Shown: positions 37,303-50,976, numbered from the stretch's first letter. The stretch is 64,000 bases of DNA from Eopsaltria australis (GCA_034509425.1 JAVTVJ010000343.1:372001-436000); one strand, 5' to 3'. Notes: generated from the sequence alone by a model not told the origin. Numbers and translations are program-made.

Positions 37303-40300
37303 GTATTAAACTTGCTTGATTTGGTGATTTTTCTGTAATTATTGAATGCCAATATATGGCAAGACTGGAATATGTGTATTTAGGGGTAGGAGGGCAAAAG
37401 AGAACATCTTGAGTAGGAGCACTTATTCTGTTGTTGCTAAATCTGTTTTCTTTAATGGGTAGGTTTTATTGCTCCCATCTGTTGTGTGTTTTCAGATGAG
37501 CAGTCTTCTTGTAGAAAATGTGCTTTAGTATTCTTAATAGGTATAATATGTCTTTCAGTATAGTAAATAGTTTTTAGACAGATCAAACTGAGGTGACCTT
37601 AACAGGATTGAATAGGGCCTTTACTGATAAATGTGGAATGTTGAAGGAGAATAATCAAAATCAGAATATACAGGTAAGAATGGGGAAGGTCTTTAATGAG
37701 TAATTATATATAAGAAATGTATTTTAAGCACTTTTTAAATGTCTTAAAATTATGTAGGTATAAACACAGACCTTAATGAATACCTAGCTATGTAATGCCT
37801 GTTTCCAGACAATGACAGTAACATGAGGATAAAAATGCAATTTAAAATATGTTTAAGGAATTAATACATGCCTGTTTCCTTGGGTTTCATAACCAGCAAG
37901 TTATATATCCTTTATACTCATCATTAACTAACGTAGCATTGACTCTTTGCCTGTATGTGAGTCTTACTTAATTGTAGTTCAGCTAGGCTCTAGGAGACTA
38001 TTCAATTAGCAAATGTGGCACACTAAAGAAAATTGTATCAGTATTTGTTGTTATATGCAGCCAAAAGTATAAATCAAACATAGGGTATTCTATAGAATTT
38101 TAAACCTGTAAATTATAAAATTCTAAGTGTTTTTATGAGCCTTGAAAACAGAATCAAGCTGAAGTGATAAGAATTTTAGAGATGGTATTTTAGTATAGAT
38201 GTTGTAGTAATTTTGTCTTATCTCTTCTACCAGACAGAGAAGGCAGAGGTTCTTCTCCTTTGTTCTCTTTTAAATCATTTAAGGTGCAACATGGTGATAC
38301 TGCTCTTGTCCAGGATTATGTCTCCAATATTTCACTGTAGCAAAATATTCCTTGTCAGTCTGGAAACCCATTTGCAGTTCAAGATTGTAGTTTTTATGAG
38401 AAATTCTTGTGCTGTAGAGTGTTGCAGTTTTTGCAGGTTTGTAGTACACACTGCAGTATTCTTTTAGAAGGGCAAGACCAGGTAATTTTTAAAATCGGGG
38501 CTGTATCTTAAAAGCACTGGATGAGTCATGATAGCATCTCATAAATTTTATGCAGGATTTAACGATGAATAGTAAAGGTTTGTAAGGTGAAACTGCAGTG
38601 CACATACTGAGTAAAAACTCATGATGCAAATGAGCTGTCTTAGGGGCAGCTCTGTGACATAATTCTTGTGCTTTATTATGGGTTAGTGAAGTCTGCCCAA
38701 GCTTGTCCCATGTTCAGATATATTCTGAAACACTCTTGAGCTCGAGTGGGGAAAAGAGAGGGTGGGTAGTGTTTAGGTGATATGCTGTTGTTAGTGGAGG
38801 AAACTTATCTTTTGCTAGTGGGAAGGTCTGATTTCCTCTATGCAAGTAAGGATTGTGCTTTTAAGAAGATTTTCAGTAGGAGTGACCTAGCCCCAAACAG
38901 TAGGATTTGCAGTATTTTAGGCTAAAATATTTCCAGAATCTCTCAGCTTCAATAAAAAGAAGAAACAGGCAAAATTATTCTGCATTTTTTGGTCATTTCT
39001 TATTAAGATTTCCATCATTTTGCATGTTGCTAGGTACCTTAAATGTGTAATAGTGTTTCCAAAAGATGTGAAGTGAAACTAAACTTCTACGTTATACTTC
39101 CAGACAGGCTGTTTGAATCAGAACAGTTTTTGAATCAAGTCAAAGTTGATTATTTGCTGTCATCAGAGTTTCTCAGTAGCCTGTCCTGACCAGGGCATTT
39201 TTAGTACATTCTTTTCTGCTGGCAATGTTGTTTTGTTCACTTATTTTTACCCTATGAATTAAGCATTTCTTGACTTTATCACCTGAAAAAGTGGTGGGAG
39301 TTTCAGCACACAGTATCGCAGTGTGAATTTTGTGCTTTGTTCAGGACTTGCAGTTATCTGTTCAACCTTAAAAAAAAGTCATTTGGCATTCTGGAGCTAC
39401 CTGGAAATCTAGGTATTAATGTTTGCTCCAATATTCTGGATTAATTTAAATAGTGACTAGAATCTGATACTACCTTCATGGCAGGGGTTTGCATCATCTG
39501 CATAAGTGTGTTGTAAATAAAAATACTCAGCAGTTTAAATGCTGTGCATATTAAGGGTGTTTTGTGAACTAGATTTCTTTCTTTTCTTATACTACTGACC
39601 TGTAAGGAAATTCTCCAGAGCTGAAGCAACACTTCAGGTCACTAGGGAATGTTACAGGATGATTTTCTTTTCCTTTCACTTTCTTCATCCATTTTTTCAT
39701 ACCAGCTATGTGACTCTGAAAGCTTTGGTGGCAAGAAATGGGCTTGCTTGTGATACAGCTATCACGTTAAGTGATAGTTTTGGAATTGCCTTAGAATAGC
39801 TGAAGTGTTGAACTATAAGCATGGTAACATTTCAATTGTAAAATCGTAGGTTGTGTTCAGGGACCTGCATTATGCGCAAAGTATGGAGTCAGATATTGAG
39901 GCTGTCCTTCCTAGCTTGTTTAGGAGCTTTAGTGTTTATGTAATTCAGATCTCAGCATCACTGTTTTTGCAAATTTATACTAAAAAGCTATTAGTAACTC
40001 AGTATTAATGACATTTTGTTTATACAATTGACAGCACATATAAATAAAATTCCTTGGACCCAGCCTCATTGTAGAGTATTGTTGCTTAAACACGTCATAG
40101 ATGGATCCATTGAACACTCTGCTAGTAATTCTGCTGTGATTGCAATTCAGAGGTTTGGGAACAATTTTGAGAGTTAATGATCTCTGAAACACATGGGAAA
40201 GAAGATGAATCAGTAAGAAAGTGACTATTAGAGCAAGGAATGCAGGCAACAATCTAAGTAATTTTGGCTGAGACATTGGTATTTGTATCAGGTTATGGAG

Positions 40301-43300
40301 ATACACATGCTACTGTCTGGACTTTGGCAGCAGGTTTTTCTACTTCCAGTTATCTGCTGGAGAGCAGGCATTTGTAGCTTTTCCCTTCCTGACTTTTTAT
40401 GCAGGGAGATCTAACTCATACTTGCTGTTCAAGATTGATCCACAGACTTTGCAAAGAAGGAAGCACTGGTAATTAATAGGAGAAGCTTGCCTAATACCTT
40501 TGTGAATTACAGCCACAACATACCATGTTCAAGTTATTTTAGTTAAAAGAAACTTTTGGCATTTGAATTGTATTGATCTATTTTCTTAGATAGTCAACAC
40601 AAGGAGATAACTTTTCTTAAAACGCTTATAAAATTAAAATACATATTTTTAAATTAGGAGTTATTACAGCATCTTTGATACCCTTGATACTTTCTGGAGC
40701 TGGGATCTCTATAACTAAAGCACTGACAAAGACTCATGCTGAAAACCATGGACAGCTTTGTTTTTCAGGGTAGACTGGGTAACTAATGCTACATTTTGAC
40801 TGACAGCTATAGAATAGTCCTGAGTACTTATTCGGAGGAGGGATCTCCATAAGCCATAACAATCTTTCCTGCTTCTTTACTGTTTCTTTTCATCTGTACA
40901 GGCACAGTCTCTGTGAAGAAATTCATACTGATTAACAATAGAGTGAATGAAGTGTTTTGCTAGTCCACAATCCTGTGTTTTATGGTCTTGCTCTCAGGCT
41001 CTTTTTTGGATTGCTCAAGGAATTTTCTCTCTGATCAATCTTCTGTAGGAAGGCATTGTCTTAAACTGTAGGGACAGAAGGCAGTTGATTGCATTTGATC
41101 TTAGCATTGGGGATAAATTGCAAGCTCTCTTATGTTTAGCAGTATAAATATGAGCCAAAGGGGTTTTTCTGCTTTCTCTAGGATGTAATAAAATACATCC
41201 TAGAGTGTGACTTAATGCTGCAAACCTGGGGAAGTAATTGATTGATGGTGGGAATATGGTAGAGGTAGTCAGTCATTACTACGTGTTATTGATAATATTC
41301 AGAGTAACGGAACATAGCTAAGACATAGACAATTGATCCAAAAAGGAGTAGAGTTACTCAGCATATAAAAAGGATCACTTCAAATGAGATGTTCAAGAAA
41401 CAGCAGCCAGAGACTTAGGACAATTTTTAAGGTACTCTAAAATCTCTTTGTCTGTGGAAGAGTTTCTTTTGAGAAGACAGATTCCAGTTTTAAAGGGCCA
41501 AATGAAAATTTAGCTGCATAGAAAATAGATATTTCAAAGCAGTAGGCTGCAGAGAAAAGCTTTTCTACATGACACTATAAATAAAAAGTTACTCATTTTA
41601 AAAGACAACATTACAGTGGGGTGAGGTGAATAAATAGAAGGGAGAAGAAATAATGGATTCATTGTGACTATGAGTAAGTGCCTATAGAGAATGTGTTGTT
41701 TTTCTTTTCTAGGTCCCTTGCTAGTTTCCAGCCAATACTGGAAAACAAGGCTGCTGCTGTAGCTTGTGCAGTGCAAGAGAGGCTTTCTGGTCAGCATTGT
41801 TGAATGAGTTATTTTTATCTTGAATACTAGCTTCCAAGTGCCTTATTTTCTGCACTTGTTATTAATGGCAGTATCTGGAAAGCCCATGTGAAATACGACC
41901 CCTTCTTGAAGGAGTCAGTGGCGTTTTTAAGATAAAGTACTGGGCAAAACAAAGGAAGGAGCAGCTCTATAAGAGTATGTCTCCAAATGCAGTGAAGGCT
42001 TTGGGAATGGTTCTGTAATGTGCTGCTGGGTGTATACATTTGAAATGTTACACTGCTGTACTTTTTTAGCTAACAAGAAATAACGAGTATGTTCGAGCTG
42101 ATGCATTTTGCATGGAAAGGGACTTCTGCTCTTTCCAGAGTCTCTTTCAGCAGGACCCAGTGGATGTTGTGATGTTATTTTTTTGGCTCTGTTGCGGATA
42201 CAAGCTTGTTGTTGGACAAAGACTGTATCTTTTTCTGTGGCACAATAGTCACCTCCCTTGTTACTGTTAGTTTATGATTTAGTTGTAATTGCAGACAAGG
42301 TTTGATCATGACAAATGAAATCTACCTGCAGCTAACTGGAATTAAATGTTGTTTGACTTTCTCCATAGTGGGAGGTACTGGGCTTTACCTGTACTACTTG
42401 GTCTTTCTGATTTCTTAGCACCAAGTTATAGCTGATGTATGAAATGCCCCTTTTGCCTGTCTCTCACCTGTAAGAAGCTAGTTCTACTGCTTTCACAAAA
42501 CATCTTTGAGGATTCATTTGTTTATGAATCACTTGGAGACCTAAGAGAGAAGGCCACATTTTTCTGCAAGTATCTCTTGTACATGAAGCTACATTTATTT
42601 CCAAGAAAAATGTGTTTCCAGATCTCTTCTGAGTGAAGTGTGTGTGAGCTGCAGCTTTCAGCCACAGATGTACCAACAATACACTTTTTCCACATACACC
42701 CTCTTCCAAGACAACAGCAAGCATTGGTCTAAGACTTAGTAAAATACATGGAAAATACAAGATGTTCTGTGTAATTTCTGAAGGAATGGTTATGGAAGGA
42801 ATGTTTGCAACTCCAGAACACCGTGCTTGTGACTTCAGTTGAATCAGAGCACACAGAGTTTGCTTCAGACCAACTATTTCCTGTAACTGATACAAGGATG
42901 TCTATTTCTGGGAGGTGGGAGGACCAGGTAATACGAGGAGGATACATAGGCCTGCACTGAGGTTGATACCTTCTTCCTTACCTTGTGACTGTTACTCTCA
43001 GATGGTAACATCTCTCTGCTTAAAGCATACCATATTGCTCTGAACTCAGCAGTATCCTGTTTTAGCTCACAAGGGCCAAACGTCCTTCTTGTAGGCTTGT
43101 CCAAATAAATGTGTCAATGAAAATAACTCGGGAGATTACTTCAGTCTACAGTCTCTAACTGTTAAAATGCTTTAAAAAAGTTCCAGTTTCACATATTTGG
43201 TGCATTTTGCTTTGGAGATCTGCAAAATATTCTGTAGAAAGGACTTCTGGAAATGATAAAAAGGTTTCTTGGAAAAAAATTGTGCCATTGAAGAGTTTGA

Positions 43301-43843
43301 TTGTAATGCATGCTTTTACACAGTCTAATAAGAAGGACACTAGAAAACATCTTGGCTGTGGTTACAAAACCACTTTATAGCCTTTGTAAAGGATACTTCT
43401 CCAGCATGTTCAGCTTTTCTAAAGTATGGACTTTGTAAGCTATGGAAATGCTACCTTGATACTGTATCTGGTGGTTGTGAGACTTCATGTATGTGCAAAA
43501 AATGTAGCTAAGTCCCAGATGGGAAAAATTGTTATCGGAAAGGTATTACTGAAAAATCTTAAAGTTCTTTGTGGAAGAAAATGCATGTACTAAAATAATG
43601 AGCTGTTCTAGCACTGATTTAGATTTGCATTACAAATACTGAGAACTAGTATAAATTACCTTGCTATATGTACTACATTTTTCGGAAGGGAGAGGTTTGA
43701 AATGTTTCATTATTATAAAACAATGCATGTTAAAGCTGAAAGAGGGATTCTTAAAAAGCTTTTTTGACAGGGGAGAGTTTACACTTTTAGGGAGAAATAC
43801 ACTTTTATTAAGGAAGTAACAATTCTTCTTTCTTTGGCTACAG
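37303..43843 (+). other. UXS1 intron 9 (6.5 kb)
   Basis: No exon or repeat family recognised. It contains a perfect 12-bp hairpin (41176-41205). A 143-codon minus-strand open frame at 42464-42895 lacks any motif and is probably chance. The acceptor is ttctttggctacag. Confidence 0.75.
41176..41205 (+). repeat. Perfect 12-bp inverted repeat, 6-nt loop
   Basis: CTCTAGGATGTA and TACATCCTAGAG pair exactly around ATAAAA. It lies deep in intron 9 with no recognisable flanking element. The function is unknown. Confidence 0.75.
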
Positions 43844-43963
43844 GAAGGAGTTGAAGTGAGGGTTGCCAGAATATTCAACACCTTTGGTCCTCGAATGCAT
43901 ATGAATGATGGAAGAGTTGTCAGTAATTTTATCCTACAAGCTCTCCAGGGAGAACCACTAACA
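43844..43963 (+). CDS. UXS1: UXS1 exon 10, residues 249-288
   Basis: It reads [20 protein letters not shown] and continues [30 protein letters not shown] is the conserved substrate-binding strand and loop of the family. It appears identical to human. The exon is 120 nt with codon boundaries at both ends. Donor GTAAGT. Confidence 0.98.
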
Positions 43964-46900
43964 GTAAGTAATGACCCCCTGTTGATATGAAGAACCATTC
44001 ATCTTTATATCCTGTCCTCATGTCTTGTGAATGAGGATAGAAAATACTGATGGTCCCCTCCTCCAAAAGGTAGTGTTGCACTATACCAAACTTAAGTGTA
44101 TGGAATTACATATCTGAAGATGTGCTCTGTTGATGGGGTTAATCTTTCTTTCCCAGAAAGAAGCAGGGCTACCAGTTGCAATCCACACAAGCGTTTCAGC
44201 ATTCTTTGTATCTTTGTCCAGTCAGGAATTTCTCTTAAGAAGAAGCAGACAATCCAAGGAGAAAAAGGATGAAAGTTTCGTGGCAACTGCCTCTACTGTA
44301 ATTCTTGCAGAGCGAAATCTGAAACTGGACAGAGCACTGAGGAGCTTAGGCCAGGGAATAAGTTATGCCCAAGCAAGGTGAAGCTTGGTGTCCCGTGATA
44401 AATCTCCTCTAACTTTAATCTTTTTCAAATAGTGTGCCAAAGCATGACTACGCCCTGCAAAACTTTGGTGGTAGATACTACCCTATTGGCAAAGTGAAAT
44501 CTAGGGCTCTTTACAAAGAAAGAAAATTTATGGAGTTCAAATTATGTATATTCTGCGAAGCAACACACATCACCTGACTTAGGTACACTCCTAATTCTTC
44601 AAAGATTGGTCTTCTCTGGAGGTCAGCATTTGCTTACTTGCTTGCTATTTAACAAGGATGGTCACGGAGGCAATTTGTTACTATTTTTAATATCATCAGT
44701 GATGAATCTTGGCTACTCTGTTCCTAGCCTTTGCTAAATTTCCAGTTTAGGCTCCTGGTTATTTCAGAGTAACAAGCCTGCAGTAGTGCTGTGTTCACCA
44801 CCTCCCCTACAGATTTATTTTCTCCCCCAGATATTTACTGCTTTTGTAGAAATCAGTTAGTGCTCAGTGTATAGTAGCTGTTGTGCAGTGCTGACTGTAA
44901 TTTCCTGGCCAGTGTTCACATGTAGTGTGCCATATAAGTCAGCATTAAGAGTGCAGATCTCAGGGCTTAGTCTTGGGCAGCTGACTAAACTAGTGAGCCC
45001 AACATGCCTAGTCCTTGATAAGAATCCCTTTAGCACTACATAGCACAATCATGTGGGTCAGTGCTTTTTCCTATCAAAACGTTAAAGAAAGGGAACTTAA
45101 ATTCCCACAGAAAGAGTTTCATTTTCTTACCCAGATGTCTCTCCAAACTTGCTTATTGGAAGACCCTTAACAAATAGAAGCAAACAAGAAGGTGGAGCTT
45201 CTTGTTTTGATAATTTTGATCCTTGTCGCACTTGCTTGCATCAAAATATGGGTGTGGCCATGTGCTGATTCGTCAGTGTTGATGTTCCCAGGTATTTCCA
45301 ATTTTTAGGTTTGGTCCTCAGTTCATGTATCAAGCTATTGCCATATTTGGCCTGTCAAATGTTTTTTTGACTCATGCATAGTTTCTCAAGTTTTACTGAC
45401 AATAGTACTGTAATCTTTTGTAAGAACAGAGTGAGAATACTAACTGGAAGTTTTGTGAAGCCTTACGAAATATGAAGCACTTACCTTGTTTTAAAACATA
45501 CAGTCCATGGAATATTTCAGAGCATTAATAAGAGAAGTCTGGAGTCTCTATTCTTCTGTGGGAGGGGACACTGGAACCTTTTATTTTATTTCTATAATGG
45601 CCATGCTGTCTAAACTTTAGCATGAATATAATTGTAATAGAGGTTAAAATGAATGTTTTGCCCAGCATCACTGTTCTGTAGGGAATAACTGTCTAATGTT
45701 GAAAATTACTGGATCTGAGAAAAGAAGTAAGAGAAGAGTTCTTTAGCTGACCAGATCAAATAAAATGAGTTGTCAGCAATAAGCAGTGGCTGATACCTAA
45801 AAAACATTCACTCTTGTATCATCACAGAATTTGGCTGACAGGAATATCCAAGTGTGTTGATCTCTTATGTATTTGGTCTCTTGGTTCAGAGTACTCGTTC
45901 AAATAGAGTAAGTAATCTCCTGAGAGAACAGTGTCCATGAGTAGTAGAAATTGTGGCTTATGCAAACATCATGATTGTTGTTCTGTTATTGTAAAGGAAG
46001 GATTTATTAAGAGAAATTGAGAGAAAGAACCTATATTGTTTTTTCCAGCCATTCCCTGTGTGTGGGAAAGATAACTACACATGTGACTTTGCAAAAATTG
46101 CGTACAAATACTTAGTTCTGTAAAATATATCCCACAAGCTAAAAGTAAAGCTGAATGCTGGAAGCTCTATATAAATACATAAATCTGCTTCCTGTTTGTT
46201 GGGGAGTCCATCAAGTTGTCGATGTGCTCCTGGTGCATTCCTCTCCAAATCAGTTTTTGGGTAAACTCTTAGATCCCTGATCTTACCTGTTGTGTACTGA
46301 AATTGAATTCTTTTGGGCTCTGAATCAGCCTTGGAGAGCACAAGGCTTACCAAGTAACAGATGGCCTGTGTACCAGTTGTACTGTCCTATCTGTCCTCGA
46401 GGAAAACAAGCATGCTTTCTATTCTGTCCTTCCAAAAGCCTTTCTGTTGTAGCAGGTTGATGGTAAGATGTGTGTGTCCCCATTTAAACTGAAATATTTT
46501 CACCTCTTAAATGTCCCTACTGATAGCTTTCAGAATGTAAGTATTCATGTTCTAGATACTTTAGTACTGCACTCAGTTAAACTGTGAAAAAAATAATAGT
46601 ATCAAATACCATTCTGTACACTTTAAGTATATATTAATGTCTGTTTGAACTTCAGCAATTTGCTCCAAAGTACCAGCGTGTAACCTGAGATTTACTTTTT
46701 TTTCCCCCTCTAAGGTTTTGATACTAATCTGTACAGATGACTTTGTGAGTTGTATCACCTAGGAATTACTCTGCTTCCCATTTCCCTAGATAGTGATATT
46801 TAGAGCCACATGGGTTTTTTCATCCTGATTGCTTTAAACACAGTGCTGTTTCTCTTGATGACTTTTTTAGAGACCACTAATATTTTGTGGTCTCTTTGAA

Positions 46901-47329
46901 GCTGGCAGTTGTTAATGAGTGAATCAAAACTGCTCATCATAACCACATCTTAGTAGTCTGAAGTTTGCTTTAAATATTTGGCACCCTTTTCTGGCTGAGT
47001 GCAGGCTGCACCTTCTTTCAGTGTTCCAGGAGAGAACAAAACATCACTCTGTCCTACACCCCTGAGAAGGTTTCCTTCATGTAGAATTCTGGTTAACAAA
47101 ATGCCTAGGGTTATGTTTACTGGAGACAGATCCAAGAGGAAGATGACCTTCAAAGAACTGATACTTTGCCCAAGGCTCTGAAAGCACAGTTTTTTCCATT
47201 CCTGTAACATTGAGCTTGTGTCTCAAATGTTCTTCCTTGAGATGTTTTTCTATAATGGTAAAGAAAAGATAATTGGGCTAGAGAGGACTTCCGTATTTAT
47301 TAACTTTCTTATTTTTCATATGGTTTTAG
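43964..47329 (+). other. UXS1 intron 10
   Basis: No exon, RNA gene or named repeat seen. An 83-codon open frame at 44130-44381 shows no domain and no splice context. It ends atggttttag. Confidence 0.8.
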
Positions 47330-47373
47330 GTCTATGGACCAGGAACTCAGACAAGAGCATTCCAGTATGTGAG
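47330..47373 (+). CDS. UXS1: UXS1 exon 11, residues 289-303
   Basis: It reads VYGPGTQTRAFQYV plus two bases of Ser303. The G-Q-R-F-YV pattern is a family signature that contacts the UDP moiety. Human has GSGSQ here, so there are two conservative changes. The exon is 44 nt. Donor GTAAGC. Confidence 0.97.
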
Positions 47374-47487
47374 GTAAGCCTTGTTTGTACTGGCTGATAA
47401 TTTGCTTCATGGTTCTGTTAGCCTGGTCAGCTTTGTATGCATGTGGATTTGCTTTACTTTTTTAAATCATTTTTTGATGCAAACATT

Positions 47488-47566
47488 CATGCACCCATTG
47501 AAATCTGATTTCAGCATTTCTCAGCAGCCTGAACTGCTTTACTGGAGCTCTTAGGAGCCAGCTTTA
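47488..47566 (+). repeat. Direct repeat copy A in UXS1 intron 11
   Basis: It begins catgcacccattgaaatctg and ends near gagccagcttta. It matches copy B (48250-48326) without gaps at roughly 88-89 percent by hand count; the first 29 or so bases are identical. Weaker similarity (acgtggaagtt versus aagtggaaatt) may continue downstream. Confidence 0.85.
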
Positions 47567-48249
47567 CTGTCAGGGAAAGGAGACGTGGAAGTTTTCAAAA
47601 GTACCAAGAAGAAAAGCATTAATTGGTTTAGAATTTTGCTTTAGATATTAACATGCTCTTCTCTTCCAGTGACAGCAAGACACGGACAAATTTTTAGCAC
47701 TGAGCCGTTTGTCACTCCTTGCATTTTAATACAATGCTGCCACCTCGTGTCCTTGGGACTGCTGTGGTTGGCGTGCAAACTGTGCACCAAAAAAAAGGGC
47801 TTCTGGGTTGTTTTAATCATTCTTTGCTTGAAAATGTTTTTTCCCTCTGCTGAAAGTAGTATCAGCAGTAGAAATCTTAAAGAAACCCCATCAGATCAAA
47901 GTACGCATTCCTTTCCTGATTATAAGTCATAATGAAAAGGATCTGGATTTCTGTGTCTAGGGCCATGGTACTACATTTGTGGCTAATAATCCAGAATAAC
48001 TTTGAGTTATATTGCTGGGGGAAAGAAGCACCAAAACACTGTTTTTTAACAAACTTGGTTTAAGAATTTTTGAAAACGATAAGACAATTCAAACAACAGG
48101 TGGCAAAGCAGGTGGTAGTGTTATGTGCCTCTGTATTGCAACTTGCTCTGTTCTGTTTAAAACGCATTGGAAATCAGCCTCCAAATATGCTCGAATACTG
48201 GAGAGAACAGGAAATACTCATAATTTTTTAATACAAACACTCTAGAACA

Positions 48250-48326
48250 CATGCACCCATTGAAATCTGATTTCAGCATCCCTCAGCTGTCTGATCTGCT
48301 TTGCTGGAGCTCTTAGGAGTCAGCTC
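48250..48326 (+). repeat. Direct repeat copy B in UXS1 intron 11
   Basis: Partner of copy A, 762 bp downstream of it and ending about 70 bp before exon 12. The shared core includes ctggagctcttaggag. The pair is either a local duplication or two copies of an unrecognised short interspersed repeat. Confidence 0.85.
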
Positions 48327-48397
48327 TTTTTTAAGACCAAGAATATTATTTATAGAGAAGTGGAAATTGCCCCAATCTGTTCTTCCCTCTTTTGCAG

Positions 48398-48458
48398 TGA
48401 TCTTGTGAATGGGTTGGTAGCGTTGATGAACAGCAATGTCAGCAGTCCTGTCAACTTG
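48398..48458 (+). CDS. UXS1: UXS1 exon 12, residues 303-323
   Basis: One base completes Ser303, then DLVNGLVALMNSNVSSPVNL. Asp304 and the following helix are conserved in extended SDR sugar-nucleotide enzymes. NVS is a possible N-glycosylation sequon in the lumenal domain. The exon is 61 nt. Donor GTGAGT. Confidence 0.97.
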
Positions 48459-49850
48459 GTGAGTATGAGTGCTCCACTCTCCTGAGATATACTGTACACT
48501 GGTAAACACCACCTCTGTTTTCCTCCTTGTCACTGATAGTGATTTCTAGAAAAAATAAATGGAACAAAAGAAGGTCTTTCCATTATGAAGGACGTATTCT
48601 CTGGGGTACTGTCTTTATAAATAGGAAAACTAAGCCCCTAGATGTTGAGATCTTACAGTTCCAAGAACAGGATAAATTTGCTGGAGTTTTAAATTTCTTT
48701 TAGCAAGATGTTTGTAATTAGAATATGAAGGAAAAAGATGTGTGGGGGACATATGCAAAGTGCAACAAGAAAATGATTGAAGACTGATTTTAGTAGAAAA
48801 AAGCACTGAAGGAATACTTAGCTCTAGGTAATTAGAAATCATTTCACACTAACCTGGATTTGAGGAAAATGTGATAGTATTTTAAAGTGCTTGGATCTTA
48901 ACTTGTCTAGTAAGATTTTTGTTCTGTCCTGTTTGTTGTCACCTTATTCTTAGTGGTGGTTTTAAGAAGAGAAAAAGGATGCATATCCCAAGTAGTTTAT
49001 TGTGTATGCCAACTTTTTCCAAATCAGATACTCATCTTTGCAGGGCAGTTGTTCACTGGAGTTTCCTTTTCTCCTGTGGCCATGAATTAATTTCTGTGTT
49101 TCTATCCAAATGCTGATATGTTTAAACTCTATCACATGCTTTGTCTTCAGAAAACTCTGTGTTTAAATCTATATGTATCTTAAGTGCCCAGCTTAAGGTC
49201 AAACAAGATGTGTTAAAGAAAATTTTGAAACAAGGAAAGCTAGAGATGGAAGGAATTGAGTCTGATGAAGGTGAGGTGATGCTAGCAGAAAGTATTCAGC
49301 ATTTGATTCTGAAATGTTGATCAGGAAATTATGTGCAAGTTGGTTTAAAAAAAAAGAAAAAGGAATATTGCATAGGAAAGCAAGTAGCCCTTATGTATTG
49401 ATATGTACACTGTAGTACATTTAGAAGCAGTTGTTTGCAGTTAAATGAGTTTGCATTCCTAACTGGGTGAACCAAGGACTTAGCATACTTCTTCATGATA
49501 TCTGTCCCCAGTTGAGCACATTCCTTGAATTCAGATTTCCAAATGGTGTGGCTGTGTGGGCTGCTCAGTGACACAGGCCTTTTCTGTGATTGCCAGCTCT
49601 TTACAGACTGACTTTTTTGGGGGGGCAGGGAACAACACCTCTGTAATACCAACATGAATATAATGGAGGACAACTTTTCTAATGAGTAAGGAGTTTGTCA
49701 AAGTTGTTTTTTTTTTTTTTCAGCAAAGTACCATAAAGCTTCATGTTTAGCTTTTTCAGAGTTTAACGTGCCCCTGTTGGAACTATCTTGTGTCTAGCAT
49801 GTTGTATGGTGTTCAATTGTTATTGAAATTAGCATCTCTTATGTTTGTAG
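48459..49850 (+). other. UXS1 intron 12
   Basis: A 15-nt T run precedes CAG near 49706-49724. Nothing else recognised. The acceptor is cttatgtttgtag. Confidence 0.8.
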
Positions 49851-49908
49851 GGAAACCCAGAAGAGCACACTATCCTAGAGTTTGCCCAGTTGATTAAAAA
49901 ACTTGTTG
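49851..49908 (+). CDS. UXS1: UXS1 exon 13, residues 324-343
   Basis: It reads GNPEEHTILEFAQLIKKLV and the first base of Gly343. GNPEE(H/F)T is the conserved UDP-binding turn of this enzyme group. The change from human is Asn to Lys near the end. The exon is 58 nt. Donor GTGAGT. Confidence 0.97.
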
Positions 49909-50976
49909 GTGAGTATGATAAGTAATTCTTTGTAAAGTTTGATAAGTACATATTGTCGTTAGAAAATTATTACTTGATTAGTGTGTGTAATATGTGGATA
50001 ATTTAATTAGTCTTTGGATTTCTTAATGATTTTATCAAAGGCATTTAATCATATCATTAAATATTAATAAGATAATCCAAATCCTCTCAATTGTCTGTAA
50101 ACTATTGCATGAAGAGTAGAATGAGTACATTTTCTGTGTATCTGTGCAATCTATACCCATTAATTTGTATAAGTTTAGACAATTTTATAGGTTTGTTTTG
50201 GCACAAGGACAATACAAAAATGAAATGTAAAACATGTGAATGAAAATGTCCTGCATAATACCTTAGCTGCAATAACTTCAGGAAGGTGGTTCTTCACAGT
50301 TGTGCAGGCTGTGCTCCTTCTACTACCATTAAAAACCTCATGCTGTGGCAACAGTCTTTCTCACCTCTTTCCACTGTTTCTAACAGTGATTCTTGAAAGG
50401 ATTGTCAGCACCTGGGAAGAAAACACTGGGGCTTCCTCTTCATTCTTGCTCTGACACCTCTGTAGTGAATCAGAGCTCTCAAGAATGGAAGCAAATGGTT
50501 GTGCTTGGTCTTCTAGTATGGCTCCCTAATGAGATTAAACATCCTGCTGCCATTAGCCAAGGGCTTTTAGTCTGTACATTCTAGAAGTGCTTCTGACAGA
50601 TCTGAAAAAGACGAGTTCATACATATAACACAGAAACTGATGCATGTGATGTTTCTAATAAAGGACTGTTCCCTCTGGAAAACTTCCCTGTGAATCAGGG
50701 AAGGAAATGGAAAAATCACAGCACCAAAGCCATCAGACACATAACTTAATTGTCACCTCTGTTTGTCTGTTAACAAACAACTTGATGTGTTCCAGTCTAC
50801 TCGGACAGGCAGTTTAGTTCTAAAATGGCATGTAACCTATTTGCTAGGTTTAGTTAGAAGAATTGGCCTCTCTCTGTGTATTGTTCTGAGGGAAGGCAAG
50901 TGCTTGGTTATTTAAATCAGACTGGAGGTTATGGGCAAAGAGAAACTGAGGCCCTTTTGTAATGCCAAAGTGCTAA

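Larger units (their letters stand above)
47374..48397 (+). other. UXS1 intron 11, contains a duplicated block
   Basis: A 1-kb intron holding two copies of a block of about 76 bp (see the repeat entries at 47488 and 48250). The acceptor of exon 12 is tcttccctcttttgcag. Confidence 0.85.

Noticed and set aside
42464..42895. Longest open frame in the window (143 codons, minus strand)
   Set aside because: It lies in UXS1 intron 9. It has no domain, no repeat-family motif and no splice context, and other frames over the same bases are also open in part. Probably chance.
44130..44381. 83-codon open frame just after UXS1 exon 10
   Set aside because: No domain; intronic. The exon 10 donor GTAAGT at 43964 and the protein match to human rule out an extension.
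47665..47760. Possible decayed duplicate of exon 12 after repeat copy A
   Set aside because: Bases after the acceptor-like ctcttccag do not align with exon 12 beyond the first few and soon reach a stop.
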